Shown in pieces: positions 17,219 to 25,059 of a stretch of DNA of 46,086 nt. How positions within the stretch are numbered: the stretch's first letter is position 1; the number at the start of each line of letters is the position of its first letter. Location of the stretch: NCBI GenBank assembly GCA_046727855.1, contig JBKPDL010000050.1, positions 1 through 46,086 of the forward strand. Direction: 5' to 3'. Source of the DNA: DASPWV01 sp046727855 (GTDB taxonomy: Bacteria; Acidobacteriota; Vicinamibacteria; Vicinamibacterales; UBA2999). The notes under the pieces were generated by a model that was given only the letters and a program-made list of their open reading frames with translations, ran no database searches and was not told the origin of the DNA. Position numbers and translations under genes: made by a program.

Positions 17219-17578
17219 CTACAGCGAGGGCGTCCGCATTCGCGCTCGTTCTTCCAATTCCGACTGGTGCTTCAGACAGTAGGGCGTCCACGGCACCGAT
17301 TCGAGGCGCTTCTCGTCGATTGGTTCACCGTCGACCACGCACCTGCCATACGTCCCGTCGTCGATCCGCTCGAGCGCGGCGCGCACCTGAGCGAGGATGG
17401 CCGAATCGGTCTGGGCCAGGGCGAAATATTCCTCTTTGAGCTCGCCGACGTGGGCGAGGTCGCCAGCGGCAGGTTGGTCGTCGCGTGCGTCGCGAGCGGT
17501 TGCCACTTCCTCGCCGAGGCGTTCCACCAGTTCCGGCTCGAGCGCCAGCAATCGTTGTTTGTAGTGGTCGATATTCAC
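17219..17578 (-). CDS. TraR/DksA-type regulator with a degenerate zinc finger
   Basis: About 119 residues. The N-terminal coiled-coil helix (HYKQRLLALEPELVERLGEEV) and the acidic helix with RAALERIDDGTYGRC are typical of TraR/DksA proteins, which bind the RNA polymerase secondary channel and modulate transcription with ppGpp. The usual four-Cys finger (CxxC ... CxxC) is reduced to C-V-V-D ... C-L-K-H, i.e. one Cys of each pair replaced by Asp and His, as seen in other cysteine-poor DksA paralogues. GTG 17578 has GGAG 8 bases upstream; an earlier GTG at 17593 is less well placed. Confidence 0.82.
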   Translation of the reverse strand: MNIDHYKQRLLALEPELVERLGEEVATARDARDDQPAAGDLAHVGELKEEYFALAQTDSAILAQVRAALERIDDGTYGRCVVDGEPIDEKRLESVPWTPYCLKHQSELEERARMRTPSL

Positions 17579-17682
17579 GGGTGTCTCCAGCACGTCCAGT
17601 TCAGGAAAAATGCGACGAGCATATGCTTGACTCTGTGTTCATCAGCTGCTTCCTCATAGACTATCGCAGCAGCAACATCCAT

Positions 17683-18235
17683 TGACGCTAGCACGTCTGA
17701 GCGAGGCTGCATGACGCAAATGCGTTTCTCTTCCACGCCTCTAGCGGCGCGGCGGGCGGCGTCGGGAGCCTCGCGCTCCAGTTCGCAAAGATGCGCGGCG
17801 CACGCGTTCTCGCGACGGCGTCAGGGCGAGACGGCACCGCGTTCGTGCGCCGTCTCGGCGCGGACGCCGCCGCCGACGGACGGCGTGATGACCTCAAGGC
17901 TGTGGCACTCGAGTTCGCGCCCGATGGTGTCGACGTCGTTCTCGCGCTTGCCGGCGGCAAGGAACTCACGAGTCTGCTCGATGCGGTTCGACGCGGCGGC
18001 CCGAGGCGTTTCCAAACGGTGTGGAACCGGCTCCCCGAAAGCGGCGCGGCTTGTCGTCCAGTCATACGACGCGACACCTGGCGTCCGCGAGTTCGAGCGC
18101 CTGGGGCGAGCCATCGAGGCGGCGCGACTCAAGGTACCGATCGCCGCGTCGTACTCGCTCGAGCAGGCGGCGAGAGCGCACGAACGCCTCGCCAGGGGTC
18201 ACGTGCTCGGCAAGATCGTCTTGCGGGTCCGCTGA
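17683..18235 (+). pseudogene. Truncated and frameshifted zinc-type alcohol dehydrogenase / quinone oxidoreductase
   Basis: The nucleotide-binding half of an MDR-family oxidoreductase is recognisable: ASSGAAGGVGSLALQFAKM (Rossmann GxGxxG region), RGARVLATASGR, a long helix-strand stretch to VDVVLALAGGKELTSLLDAV, then, after a frame change near 18010, VREFERLGRAIEAARLKVPI and SLEQAARAHERLARGHVLGK-IVLRVR, the standard C-terminus. The N-terminal GroES-like catalytic domain is missing, and there is no start signal. Two defects (5' deletion and frameshift) make it a clear relic. Confidence 0.75.
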
Positions 18236-18320
18236 CTCCGATGCGATTACACGCTTATCGCGTCATCGCAACATTCAAGACCCCATGACCTCAAAGGACT
18301 CTGCGCCATAGAATGCGGAA

Positions 18321-20171
18321 GTGCCGCGCATAGCCGGACCGATCGTGGGAATGGGATGCATGCGACTTTCGACCGAGCGCGATCGCACCGACGCCTCGGG
18401 AATCGCGGTGCTGCACGCGGCGCTCGACGCCGGTATCACGCTGTTCGACACGGCGGACGCGTACTGCTGGGACGACGGTGAGCGTGGTCACAACGAGAAG
18501 CTCATTGCCCGTGCCCTGGCGACATGGCAAGGCGACCGTTCACGCGTGATCATCGCAACCAAAGGCGGCATGACGCGACCCGGTGGCCGCTGGGAAAGCG
18601 ACGGCCGTGCGAAGCATCTCATCGCGGCCTGCGAGGTGAGTCGCCATGCGCTGGGCGTCAACCGAATTGATCTGTATCAGCTTCACGCACCGGACCCGCG
18701 CGTCCCGTTCTCGACGAGCGTCCGAGCGCTTGCCGCCTTGAAACGGGACGGCCTGATCGGCGAGATCGGGTTGTGTAACGTGACCGTGGGTCAGATCGAC
18801 GAGGCGAGACGCATCGCCGAAATCGACGCGATCGAGGTCGAACTGAGCCTCTGGCACGACGAGCACTTCCTCAGCGGCGTCGCGCAGTACTGCGACGAGC
18901 ATGGCCTGCGGCTTCTCGCGCATCGCCCGCTTGGCGGCTCGAAAGCGCGGACTCGTACGGAGTCCAATCCGGTACTGCGCGCCATCGCCGCCAACCACGA
19001 TGCGACACCGTTCGAGGTGGCGCTTGCGTGGCTCGCAGATCTTTCCGAGGTCATCGTCCCCATCCCTGGCGCCACGCACGTCGAGACGGCTAAATCCGTG
19101 GCGCGTGCGCGTACTCTGCAACTCAAGGGCGACGAGCGTGCGCGCCTCGACGATCTCTGTCCGGCCGCACAAGTGCTTCGCCGAAGCACATCTCAGCGCG
19201 CGACGCCGGCTCCCCGACAAGATGCGGAGGTCGTGCTCGTGATGGGCCTTCCTGCTGCAGGAAAAACGACCGTGGCGCAGCAGTTCGCGGCCCGCGGGTA
19301 CATGCGTCTGAACCGCGACGATGCCGGCGGCACGCTGCGCAATCTCGTCGTTCAGCTCGATCGTGCACTCGCCTCCGGCGTCTCACGTATCGTTCTCGAC
19401 AACACCTATCTGTCGCGCAAGTCGCGCGCGACCGTCATCCAGGCTGCCGCAAAGCGCGGCGTTCCGGTTCGTTGCATGTGGCTGTCGACTTCCGTGGAAG
19501 ACGCGCAGGTCAACGCTGCGTCACGGATGATCGAACGATACGGAAAGCTGCTCGATGAACAGGAACTCGCCGAACGTGGCAAGCACGACGTAACCGCCTT
19601 CTTGCCCACTGTGCAGTTCCGCTATCAGCGCGAGTTAGAACCGCCTGATACGTCCGAAGGTTTTGCCGGCGTGGATGTCATGCCCTTCGAACGCTGCATA
19701 GAGTCGGGTAACGTCAATCGCGCCATCATCATCTGGTGCGATGGCATTTTGCTACGAAGTCGATCGAATCAACGCACGCCGGCGAACGTCGAGGATGTGG
19801 TCGTGAATCTGGAGCGTGCGGAGACGCTGCGCCGCTATCAGAGCGAGGGCTATCGCCTTCTCGGCTTGTCGTGGCAGCCGGAGATCGCGGAGGCTAAACG
19901 CTCCGCCGCCGTTGCAGATTCCGTGTTTGCACGAATGAACGAGCTGCTGGGGCTCGCGATCGATGTTGAGTACTGTCCGCATGCCGCCGGTCCGCCGCGG
20001 TGCTGGTGCCGCAAGCCACTGCCCGGACTGGGTGTGCTGTTGATCCATCGTCACCGTCTCAATCCCGCCGCGTCGATCTACGTTGGCGAGGGCCCGCAGG
20101 ATCCTGGTTTCGCGCGCCGTCTCGGCTTCTCATATCGAAGCGCTGCGGACTTTTTTGATCGCCGCTCTTAA
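18321..20171 (+). CDS. Three-domain fusion: aldo/keto reductase - P-loop kinase - HAD-like phosphatase domain
   Basis: A 616-residue protein starting at GTG 18321. Residues 1-285 are an aldo/keto reductase with the full catalytic tetrad (D43 in FDTADAY, Y48, K81 in ATKGG, H122 in YQLHAPD), so this part should be an NADPH-dependent oxidoreductase. Residues 303-460 are a P-loop kinase of the polynucleotide-kinase/AAA_33 type (GLPAAGKT 309-316; IVLDNTYLSRKSR 357-368). Residues 465-616 resemble a HAD-type histidinol-phosphatase/GmhB domain, with the zinc-loop residues C552, H554, C561, C563 (YCPHAAGPPRCWCRKPLPG) but with Trp472 where the nucleophilic Asp of DxDGT should be. The order kinase-HAD recalls T4 Pnkp; the AKR addition is unusual. 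Substrate unknown. Confidence 0.85.
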   Translation: MPRIAGPIVGMGCMRLSTERDRTDASGIAVLHAALDAGITLFDTADAYCWDDGERGHNEKLIARALATWQGDRSRVIIATKGGMTRPGGRWESDGRAKHLIAACEVSRHALGVNRIDLYQLHAPDPRVPFSTSVRALAALKRDGLIGEIGLCNVTVGQIDEARRIAEIDAIEVELSLWHDEHFLSGVAQYCDEHGLRLLAHRPLGGSKARTRTESNPVLRAIAANHDATPFEVALAWLADLSEVIVPIPGATHVETAKSVARARTLQLKGDERARLDDLCPAAQVLRRSTSQRATPAPRQDAEVVLVMGLPAAGKTTVAQQFAARGYMRLNRDDAGGTLRNLVVQLDRALASGVSRIVLDNTYLSRKSRATVIQAAAKRGVPVRCMWLSTSVEDAQVNAASRMIERYGKLLDEQELAERGKHDVTAFLPTVQFRYQRELEPPDTSEGFAGVDVMPFERCIESGNVNRAIIIWCDGILLRSRSNQRTPANVEDVVVNLERAETLRRYQSEGYRLLGLSWQPEIAEAKRSAAVADSVFARMNELLGLAIDVEYCPHAAGPPRCWCRKPLPGLGVLLIHRHRLNPAASIYVGEGPQDPGFARRLGFSYRSAADFFDRRS

Positions 20172-20439
20172 CCACCTTGCCCGCCTTCATCACGAAGGTC
20201 ACATGTTGCAGGGTCCGCACATCCTCCAGCGGATTCCCGGACACGCCAATAATGTCGAGCGCATTCATGCGCTGTTCGCTCGCGGCGGCCCACAGCGGAA
20301 GGGCGCACGGCTGCATGAATTCACATACGTTCTGGCCGTTGCGGCACGCTTCATGAGGGGACTCCTTCCGTAAGCGAAGCTGCTCGCGCGCGCCGGCCGT
20401 ATCGACGGCCTCGACGAGCAGAGTTCCCCCGGCCGTCAC
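20161..20439 (-). pseudogene. C-terminal remnant of an amidohydrolase
   Basis: On the minus strand the frame reads TAGGTLLVEAVDTAG, then a non-family middle section, then LDIIGVSGNPLEDVRTLQHV then TFVMKAGKVVKSG. The last part is the standard end of imidazolonepropionase-like amidohydrolases (ADI-x-x-xGNPLEDVxxLxxxxFVMKxGxV). Metal-binding residues of the catalytic barrel are absent, and the original stop is lost: the frame runs on into the 3' end of the fusion gene on the other strand. A deleted gene relic. Confidence 0.65.
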
Positions 20440-20528
20440 TGAATCCGTTCGCCATTCGCGATCAACAGAAAGGCTGCACTAACGGAGTGCGGGTATGCGT
20501 GATGCGCCTTGGCCCTGTTGTCCCGGTC

Positions 20529-21143
20529 CTAAAAACTGAGCGAGACCTGCAGTCCTCTTGCATCACGACCTATGATCGGCACTGCGCGCAGGCGCGCCGA
20601 TCCGCGCGGGGCCTCGTAGATCGTCTCTCGTCCGCGGATCAACGCATCGATTCCGATGCCGATGCCGGCACCGATCGCGCCGATCGTGAGCATCGGCCCG
20701 ACGTTGCCTCGACACACCTCCCAGGGTTCCGTCAGCCGGCACAGGAACAGCCCCGACGCGACCCCGGCGCCCGCACCAATCAAGGCGCCGTTGAGTACCG
20801 AATCGGACTGCCGCACTCTCACGCGCATGATGTCACTCGTGCGGAAGCGACGGATGTCCTCTCCGGCAGTGGTGGTGACGATGTCGCCCGACACGCTGGA
20901 GACTTGCGTCTTTTCTTCCCCTCCGCTGGAATCGGTGATCCAGGCTGTCATGCCCGGAATCAACGCAGTTTCGAGGTTCGGGTTCGCTACGTACTTGACA
21001 AGATCGCTATAGCTCGCAACATCGGCGCGAGCCGGAATGGATCCGAGACCGGGCAGATCGAGAGCCTGGGTTCGCCCACGTCGTCGGCAGTCGTTCAACG
21101 ACAGGCGTCCAAAACGAGCCTGCTCCAGCAGCGCCGGGCACAA
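20529..21143 (-). CDS. Hypothetical protein with glycine-zipper-like membrane segment
   Basis: About 204 residues as opened; the real start may be further in, since the first 35 residues look non-coding and no ribosome binding site was found. The conserved-looking part begins ASYSDLVKYVANPNLETALI, continues with a strand-rich GMTAWITDSSGGEEKTQVSS- and GDIVTTTAGEDIRRFRTSDI region (an SH3-like small barrel is possible), then a Gly/Ala-rich hydrophobic hairpin LNGALIGAGAGVASGLFL ... MLTIGAIGAGIGIGIDALI, and ends SLSF. I know of similar unknown proteins in this phylum but no function. A lost signal peptide by 5' truncation is possible. Confidence 0.55.
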   Translation of the reverse strand: MCPALLEQARFGRLSLNDCRRRGRTQALDLPGLGSIPARADVASYSDLVKYVANPNLETALIPGMTAWITDSSGGEEKTQVSSVSGDIVTTTAGEDIRRFRTSDIMRVRVRQSDSVLNGALIGAGAGVASGLFLCRLTEPWEVCRGNVGPMLTIGAIGAGIGIGIDALIRGRETIYEAPRGSARLRAVPIIGRDARGLQVSLSF

Positions 21144-21164
21144 ACGTCACAGCTCGCGCCGCGT

Positions 21165-21761
21165 TCATCGCCCCCCGTTCGAGTCGGTGATCGCGAGTTC
21201 GTTGTTGACGCCGAACGTGCCCGGCACTTCACGAGCGCGCACGGTGGCGATCGTCTTGTCGAACTCTGAGTCCACGACGCCGAACAGCGTTATGCGCCCG
21301 CTCTTCACGATGATGTGGATCGGATAGCTGCCGAACGGCTGCATGCCAGGATAGCGGCGCCAACGCAAGTCGAAGCTTGACAGGCCGCCGCCAGGTGCGT
21401 AGCGCGAAAGCGCACTATCTCTATAAATCCGATTGAACGTCAGCCAGCGAATGCGGTCGTCATTCTGCGATACAGGAAGCTCCTCTATCGCGTCGACAAC
21501 GTCATCGACGCGTGGAACGCGCCTGACTGCGCTGAGTACGTCTCGTTTGACTGACGGCTGATAGACAAAACCTGAGAGCGTGACCGTTCCCTTCTCGTAT
21601 TCGAACGACACAAAGTCAAAAACGCCGTAGTACGGCAAGCGGAGAACGGCTTGCTGAATATCCTCGATCGTCCGCTGATCGCTGGTTGACGTCTGTGCCG
21701 CGAGACCGGCGGACGTGGCGATGACGATCGCGACAAGGGCTATAAAGCTGCGTCGCAGCAT
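21165..21761 (-). CDS. Exported BON-domain protein
   Basis: ATG 21761 has GGAGG 7 bases upstream. A signal peptide (LRRSFIALVAIVIATSAGLAA) leads into two BON (bacterial OsmY and nodulation) units: IQQAVLRLPYYGVFDFVSFE-YEKGTVTLSGFVYQPSVKRD and, later, IHIIVKSGRITLFGVVDSEF-DKTIATVRAREVPGTFGVNN. The G-x-V-x-L-x-G-x-V pattern is diagnostic. BON proteins bind phospholipid or envelope components and act in osmotic and envelope stress in the periplasm. Followed closely, on the same strand, by the hypothetical protein at 20529-21143; possibly co-transcribed (22-base gap). Confidence 0.85.
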   Translation of the reverse strand: MLRRSFIALVAIVIATSAGLAAQTSTSDQRTIEDIQQAVLRLPYYGVFDFVSFEYEKGTVTLSGFVYQPSVKRDVLSAVRRVPRVDDVVDAIEELPVSQNDDRIRWLTFNRIYRDSALSRYAPGGGLSSFDLRWRRYPGMQPFGSYPIHIIVKSGRITLFGVVDSEFDKTIATVRAREVPGTFGVNNELAITDSNGGR

Positions 21762-22141
21762 TGTGGGCCTCCAGTACCTTTGATGCACCCAGGCGGGATG
21801 GAGATTCATCAGTCCGCACCTGGGCCACGGCGAATTGCGCTGGTCGCTATCTGGTTTGACGGCGGCCGCGCACGCGTTGTTCAACTGGACACAAGCTCCA
21901 GCGCGAGTTGCTTCACGACGAGGCGATCGCTACGGCAAGAATCTGCGAAAGCACGAACGCTGCAATGGTCGTTGCCGCAACACGACGGCGCGTCATTTGT
22001 CCTCCAGTCGTTTGTGCCGAGCCGCGTTTCGTGAAGTGCCAACGCCGTGCAAACTGAAGCCGAAAGTTCAGACGCCGCCGCGCCCCCACGCTAGAATGCC
22101 CTGTTGTCCTGACGCAACCAGGATCTACGCGGAGGGCAGTC

Positions 22142-23563
22142 ATGGCGATCACGACAGCATCAACGCGCACGGCGGCGCTCATTGTGGTTTTGTCCCTATC
22201 GGCGACGGCTGTCCTCGCCCAGACCCCGGTGAAGCCGCCAAAGAACCGATACACGCCACAGCAGGACGTCGAGCTCGGCCGCCAGGCCGCCGCCGAAGTT
22301 CGCCAGCAATATCCCGTTATCGAAGACCAGCGCATCGCGCGCTATCTCGGCCAACTCGGCGACCGATTGGTGGCCGCCGCGCCGCCTGATCTGAAGCAAC
22401 CGGTCTTCGAGTATTCGTTCACCCCGGTCAACCTGAAGGAGATCAATGCCTTCGCGCTGCCCGGCGGGCCTATGTTCGTGAACCGCGGCATGTTCGAAGC
22501 CGCGGCATCCGAGGGCGAAGTCGCGGGCGTGATGGCGCACGAGCTGTCGCATGTTCTCCTGCGACACGGAACGGCCAACGCGTCGAAAGCGCAGAATCCG
22601 TGGTTGCAACTCGGTCAGATCGCCGGGGCGGTGGGCGGCGCGGTTGTGGGAGGCGCCGCAGGATCGGCCGTCGCCCAAGGCAGCCAGTTTGGATTAGGCA
22701 CGTTGCTCCTCAAATACAGTCGCGACTTCGAGAAGCAGGCAGATCTGCTCGGCGCGCAGATCATGGCGCGCGCCGGCTACGACCCGCGAGCGCTCGCGCG
22801 CATGTTCGAGACGATCGAGCGCGAATCGAAGGGCGATGGAGGTGGAAGTCCACAGTGGTTGAGCAGCCATCCCAATCCCGGCAACCGCACGGTGTACATC
22901 ACGAAAGAAGCAGAGATGCTGACCATTGCGCGCGCCGCCGACGAGCGCGAGTTCGCGCCGATCAAAACCGCGTTCGCCTCGTTACCTGCGCCGAAGTCGA
23001 TGAGCGATCCGGCACGAGCGACCGGCGGCTCACGCGGCGAAGCGCCTGAATCGGTCGGAACCCCTGGGGAGCCGGTTCCGACGCCATCGTCACAGTACCG
23101 CACCCTCAGTGGGGGCAAGATTTTTCAAGCATCCGTTCCAGCCAACTGGACGGCCGTTCAGTCGAGCAGCGCGATCAAAGTCGTCCCGCAGAATGGATAC
23201 GGTCAACTCAATGGACAGACGGTGTTCAGCCACGGTGTCGAGTTCGGCGTGGCCAAGGCTGCAACGAGGGATTTGCGCGAGGCGACCAACGCCTGGCTGG
23301 ACGCAGTTGCGCAGAACAACCCCGGCCTCCGTGCCGCGGGCGCGCAACAAGAGCTGCGGATTTCGCAGCGCACCGCGATCAATACGCCCCTCGTCAACCC
23401 ATCGCCACTCGGCGGCCAGGAACGCATCGGGGTCTACACCACGTTCCTCGCCGACGGGACGCTGTTTTATTACCTCACCGTCGTGCCGGAGAAAGACGCA
23501 GAGGCGTTTCAGGAGACATTCCGGCGCGTCGGGGAGTCGATCCGTTTGACGGACACGCGCTGA
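22142..23563 (+). CDS. Exported M48-family metalloprotease (BepA/LoiP-like)
   Basis: A 473-residue periplasmic protease; GGAGGG lies just before ATG 22142. The signal peptide ends near VLAQ. The M48 domain has the zinc site HELSH (H133, E134, H137) and the third ligand E197 in SRDFEKQAD. The typical NAFALPGGPMFVNRGMF strand and the Gly-rich region AGAVGGAVVGGAAGSAVAQG before it are also present. Residues about 300-473 form a C-terminal region of uncertain fold (GGKIFQASVPANWTAVQSSS ... IGVYTTFLADGTLFYYLTVV), likely a substrate-binding or partner domain. Family role: quality control of outer-membrane proteins. Confidence 0.9.
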   Translation: MAITTASTRTAALIVVLSLSATAVLAQTPVKPPKNRYTPQQDVELGRQAAAEVRQQYPVIEDQRIARYLGQLGDRLVAAAPPDLKQPVFEYSFTPVNLKEINAFALPGGPMFVNRGMFEAAASEGEVAGVMAHELSHVLLRHGTANASKAQNPWLQLGQIAGAVGGAVVGGAAGSAVAQGSQFGLGTLLLKYSRDFEKQADLLGAQIMARAGYDPRALARMFETIERESKGDGGGSPQWLSSHPNPGNRTVYITKEAEMLTIARAADEREFAPIKTAFASLPAPKSMSDPARATGGSRGEAPESVGTPGEPVPTPSSQYRTLSGGKIFQASVPANWTAVQSSSAIKVVPQNGYGQLNGQTVFSHGVEFGVAKAATRDLREATNAWLDAVAQNNPGLRAAGAQQELRISQRTAINTPLVNPSPLGGQERIGVYTTFLADGTLFYYLTVVPEKDAEAFQETFRRVGESIRLTDTR

Positions 23564-23798
23564 AGCAACCATCCAGAGCGGTTCTGGGTAGTCGCGTCTA
23601 GCGCGGCGCGCGCCGCAGCCTTCTTGAGAGTGCGCGACACACAGGGAACAGCAGCAGCCTGAACCTTGTCGACCGCGGCCAACTTACTTTGAAGTGCCGT
23701 CTTGCCGGCGGGCAAGTGCCCGGCCTGTACGGGCCGAATCGAGAAGAGACGGCGGCGATGCGAGCGAGCGCCAGCGCATCCTGAAACGAGTGCGCTCC

Positions 23799-24212
23799 CT
23801 AAGCATCCGCCCATTCGTCGAGAACTGCCTTGATGTCCACGACGGGTGTGCCATCGATGGCCTCGATTGGTCCAATTCGCAAACGCGTTCCCGAGATTTC
23901 ACGAACGCTGACGCGATGAAGCCCCAAGGGATTGGGCCGGTGCGGAGACCGTGTGGCGAACACACCCGTCAATGGATTGCTGGGGTCGCCGCGAGGGTGC
24001 ACCTCCAGTACGTCACGGTCAGCATGATGCAGCCAGGTGATCACGATCAGGTCGTCGCCTCTGGCGATCCCGAGCAATCCACCGGCGAAGGTCGGGTTCA
24101 GTTGAAGCCACGCATCAGGTGCTCCCTCGGCGCCCTGAAGAGGCGCCTCGCCCAGCGCTCGAATCGTCGATTGAATGCGGCCGATAGCGTGCAGCGAAAA
24201 TTCGGCGCCCAT
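23799..24212 (-). CDS. TrmO-like tRNA (t6A37)-methyltransferase
   Basis: A 137-residue protein with the YaeB/TrmO-type core: AIGRIQSTIRALGEAPLQ at the N-terminus, LIVITWLHHADRDVLEVHPR and, most diagnostic, GVFATRSPHRPNPLGLHRV-SVREISG. It ends with PVVDIKAVLDEW. TrmO uses S-adenosylmethionine to make N6-methyl-t6A at position 37 of a tRNA-Thr. The usual length for the catalytic domain is about 140-160 residues, so this is a short single-domain form without the C-terminal domain of E. coli TrmO. ATG 24212 is chosen because it starts immediately before the conserved IGRI strand; a longer frame to 24272 lacks a signal. Confidence 0.82.
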   Translation of the reverse strand: MGAEFSLHAIGRIQSTIRALGEAPLQGAEGAPDAWLQLNPTFAGGLLGIARGDDLIVITWLHHADRDVLEVHPRGDPSNPLTGVFATRSPHRPNPLGLHRVSVREISGTRLRIGPIEAIDGTPVVDIKAVLDEWADA

Positions 24213-24566
24213 TGATTTGACTCGGAGATCACGTGCGTGCGCGGCAGATTCTGCATCCCGCCGGTCGTGCATGCCCGTGGCGCAATACGTCTTTTCTGCG
24301 TTACGTAAGTCGTACTTGTCTCTGGTGAAGGTTTCCTATCCACGCCGGCGGCATCAGCTGGCCGACAACCTCCACCCGATCGCTGATCATGGTGCGCCGC
24401 TACATGAAGCTGGCGGACCTAAAGGTCCGCCAGCTACATGAATAAGTAAGTACGGCGGCTACGTGAAAATACGTAGCGGACCTGAGCCCTGCGGCTACGT
24501 GAAGAAATAAGTCCCGGACGCGAGGTCCGCCATGTATCGAAATGGCACGACAAGCCGGATGGTCGG
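24213..24566. other. Intergenic region with palindromic repeats
   Basis: About 350 bases between the TrmO-like and VOC genes. The central 130 bases hold the GGACCT/AGGTCC-type repeats listed separately; the rest shows no gene and no clear promoter. Confidence 0.5.
24399..24535. repeat. REP-like palindrome cluster 1
   Basis: A perfect 12-bp hairpin GCTGGCGGACCT / AGGTCCGCCAGC at 24409-24420 and 24423-24434, flanked by the word GCTACATGAA. It is followed by further partial copies (CGGCGGCTACGTGAAAATAC; GTAGCGGACCTGAG; CGCGAGGTCCGCC). The same GGACCT-core hairpin with GCTACATGAA recurs at 34535-34667. Non-coding dispersed repeat; could fold in RNA as a strong stem between convergent or tandem genes. 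Confidence 0.75.
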
Positions 24567-24965
24567 TTACGACTCCGTCGAGATCGTCAGCTTGAATCCG
24601 CTCGGATCGGTCACCTCGAAGGCGCGACTGCCCCAGGGCGTGTCGTGAGGTTCGGCGTCGAGCGTGATACCCGCCGCTTTTGCGCGTGCCGCCAGTCGAT
24701 CGATGTCGTCGGTGATCCCGATGAAGACGCGCATCCCGACGCCCTTGGTGCGATCGCGTCCTTTGTTCCAGTCGTCCTGATTGAGGCCTAGCTGTCGATC
24801 ACCAGCCCGCAGCATGACGCCGAGCAGAACGCCGTTCTCTTCCCAACGCTCTTCGATACCGAAACCGAGACCCTGATAAAACGTCATGCTCTTCTGCAAG
24901 TCATCGACAGTAAAACTCGGGACGATGCTCTTGGCTTGCAACGTGCCTTCGTTTGTTATGGTCAT
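24567..24965 (-). CDS. Glyoxalase/VOC-superfamily protein, 132 aa
   Basis: ATG 24965 with GGGAGG upstream. The protein shows one VOC beta-alpha-beta-beta-beta module pair: IVPSFTVDDLQKSMTFYQGL then GFGIEERWEENG, a metal-ligand-type strand, then VFIGITDDIDRLAARAKAAG and the RAFEVTDPSGFKLTIS ending typical of glyoxalase/bleomycin-resistance/dioxygenase proteins. Length is standard. Substrate cannot be told from sequence; small VOC proteins range from lyases to antibiotic-binding proteins. A longer frame to 25193 overlaps the upstream Nramp gene on the other strand and has no start signal. Confidence 0.85.
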   Translation of the reverse strand: MTITNEGTLQAKSIVPSFTVDDLQKSMTFYQGLGFGIEERWEENGVLLGVMLRAGDRQLGLNQDDWNKGRDRTKGVGMRVFIGITDDIDRLAARAKAAGITLDAEPHDTPWGSRAFEVTDPSGFKLTISTES

Positions 24966-25059
24966 GCGAATACGCCTCCCGGAAAGTGCCGCTTGTGACG
25001 ACGTGAGACATGGGGGGTGATAACTTACCCCGCGAAGGAGTTCGAAGCTAGATCCAAGC

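Noticed and set aside
23564..23798. Ala/Lys-rich minus-strand translation (SKLAAVDKVQAAAV...) resembling ribosomal protein S20
   Set aside because: Only a vague compositional similarity; no start signal and the S20 C-terminal motif is absent.
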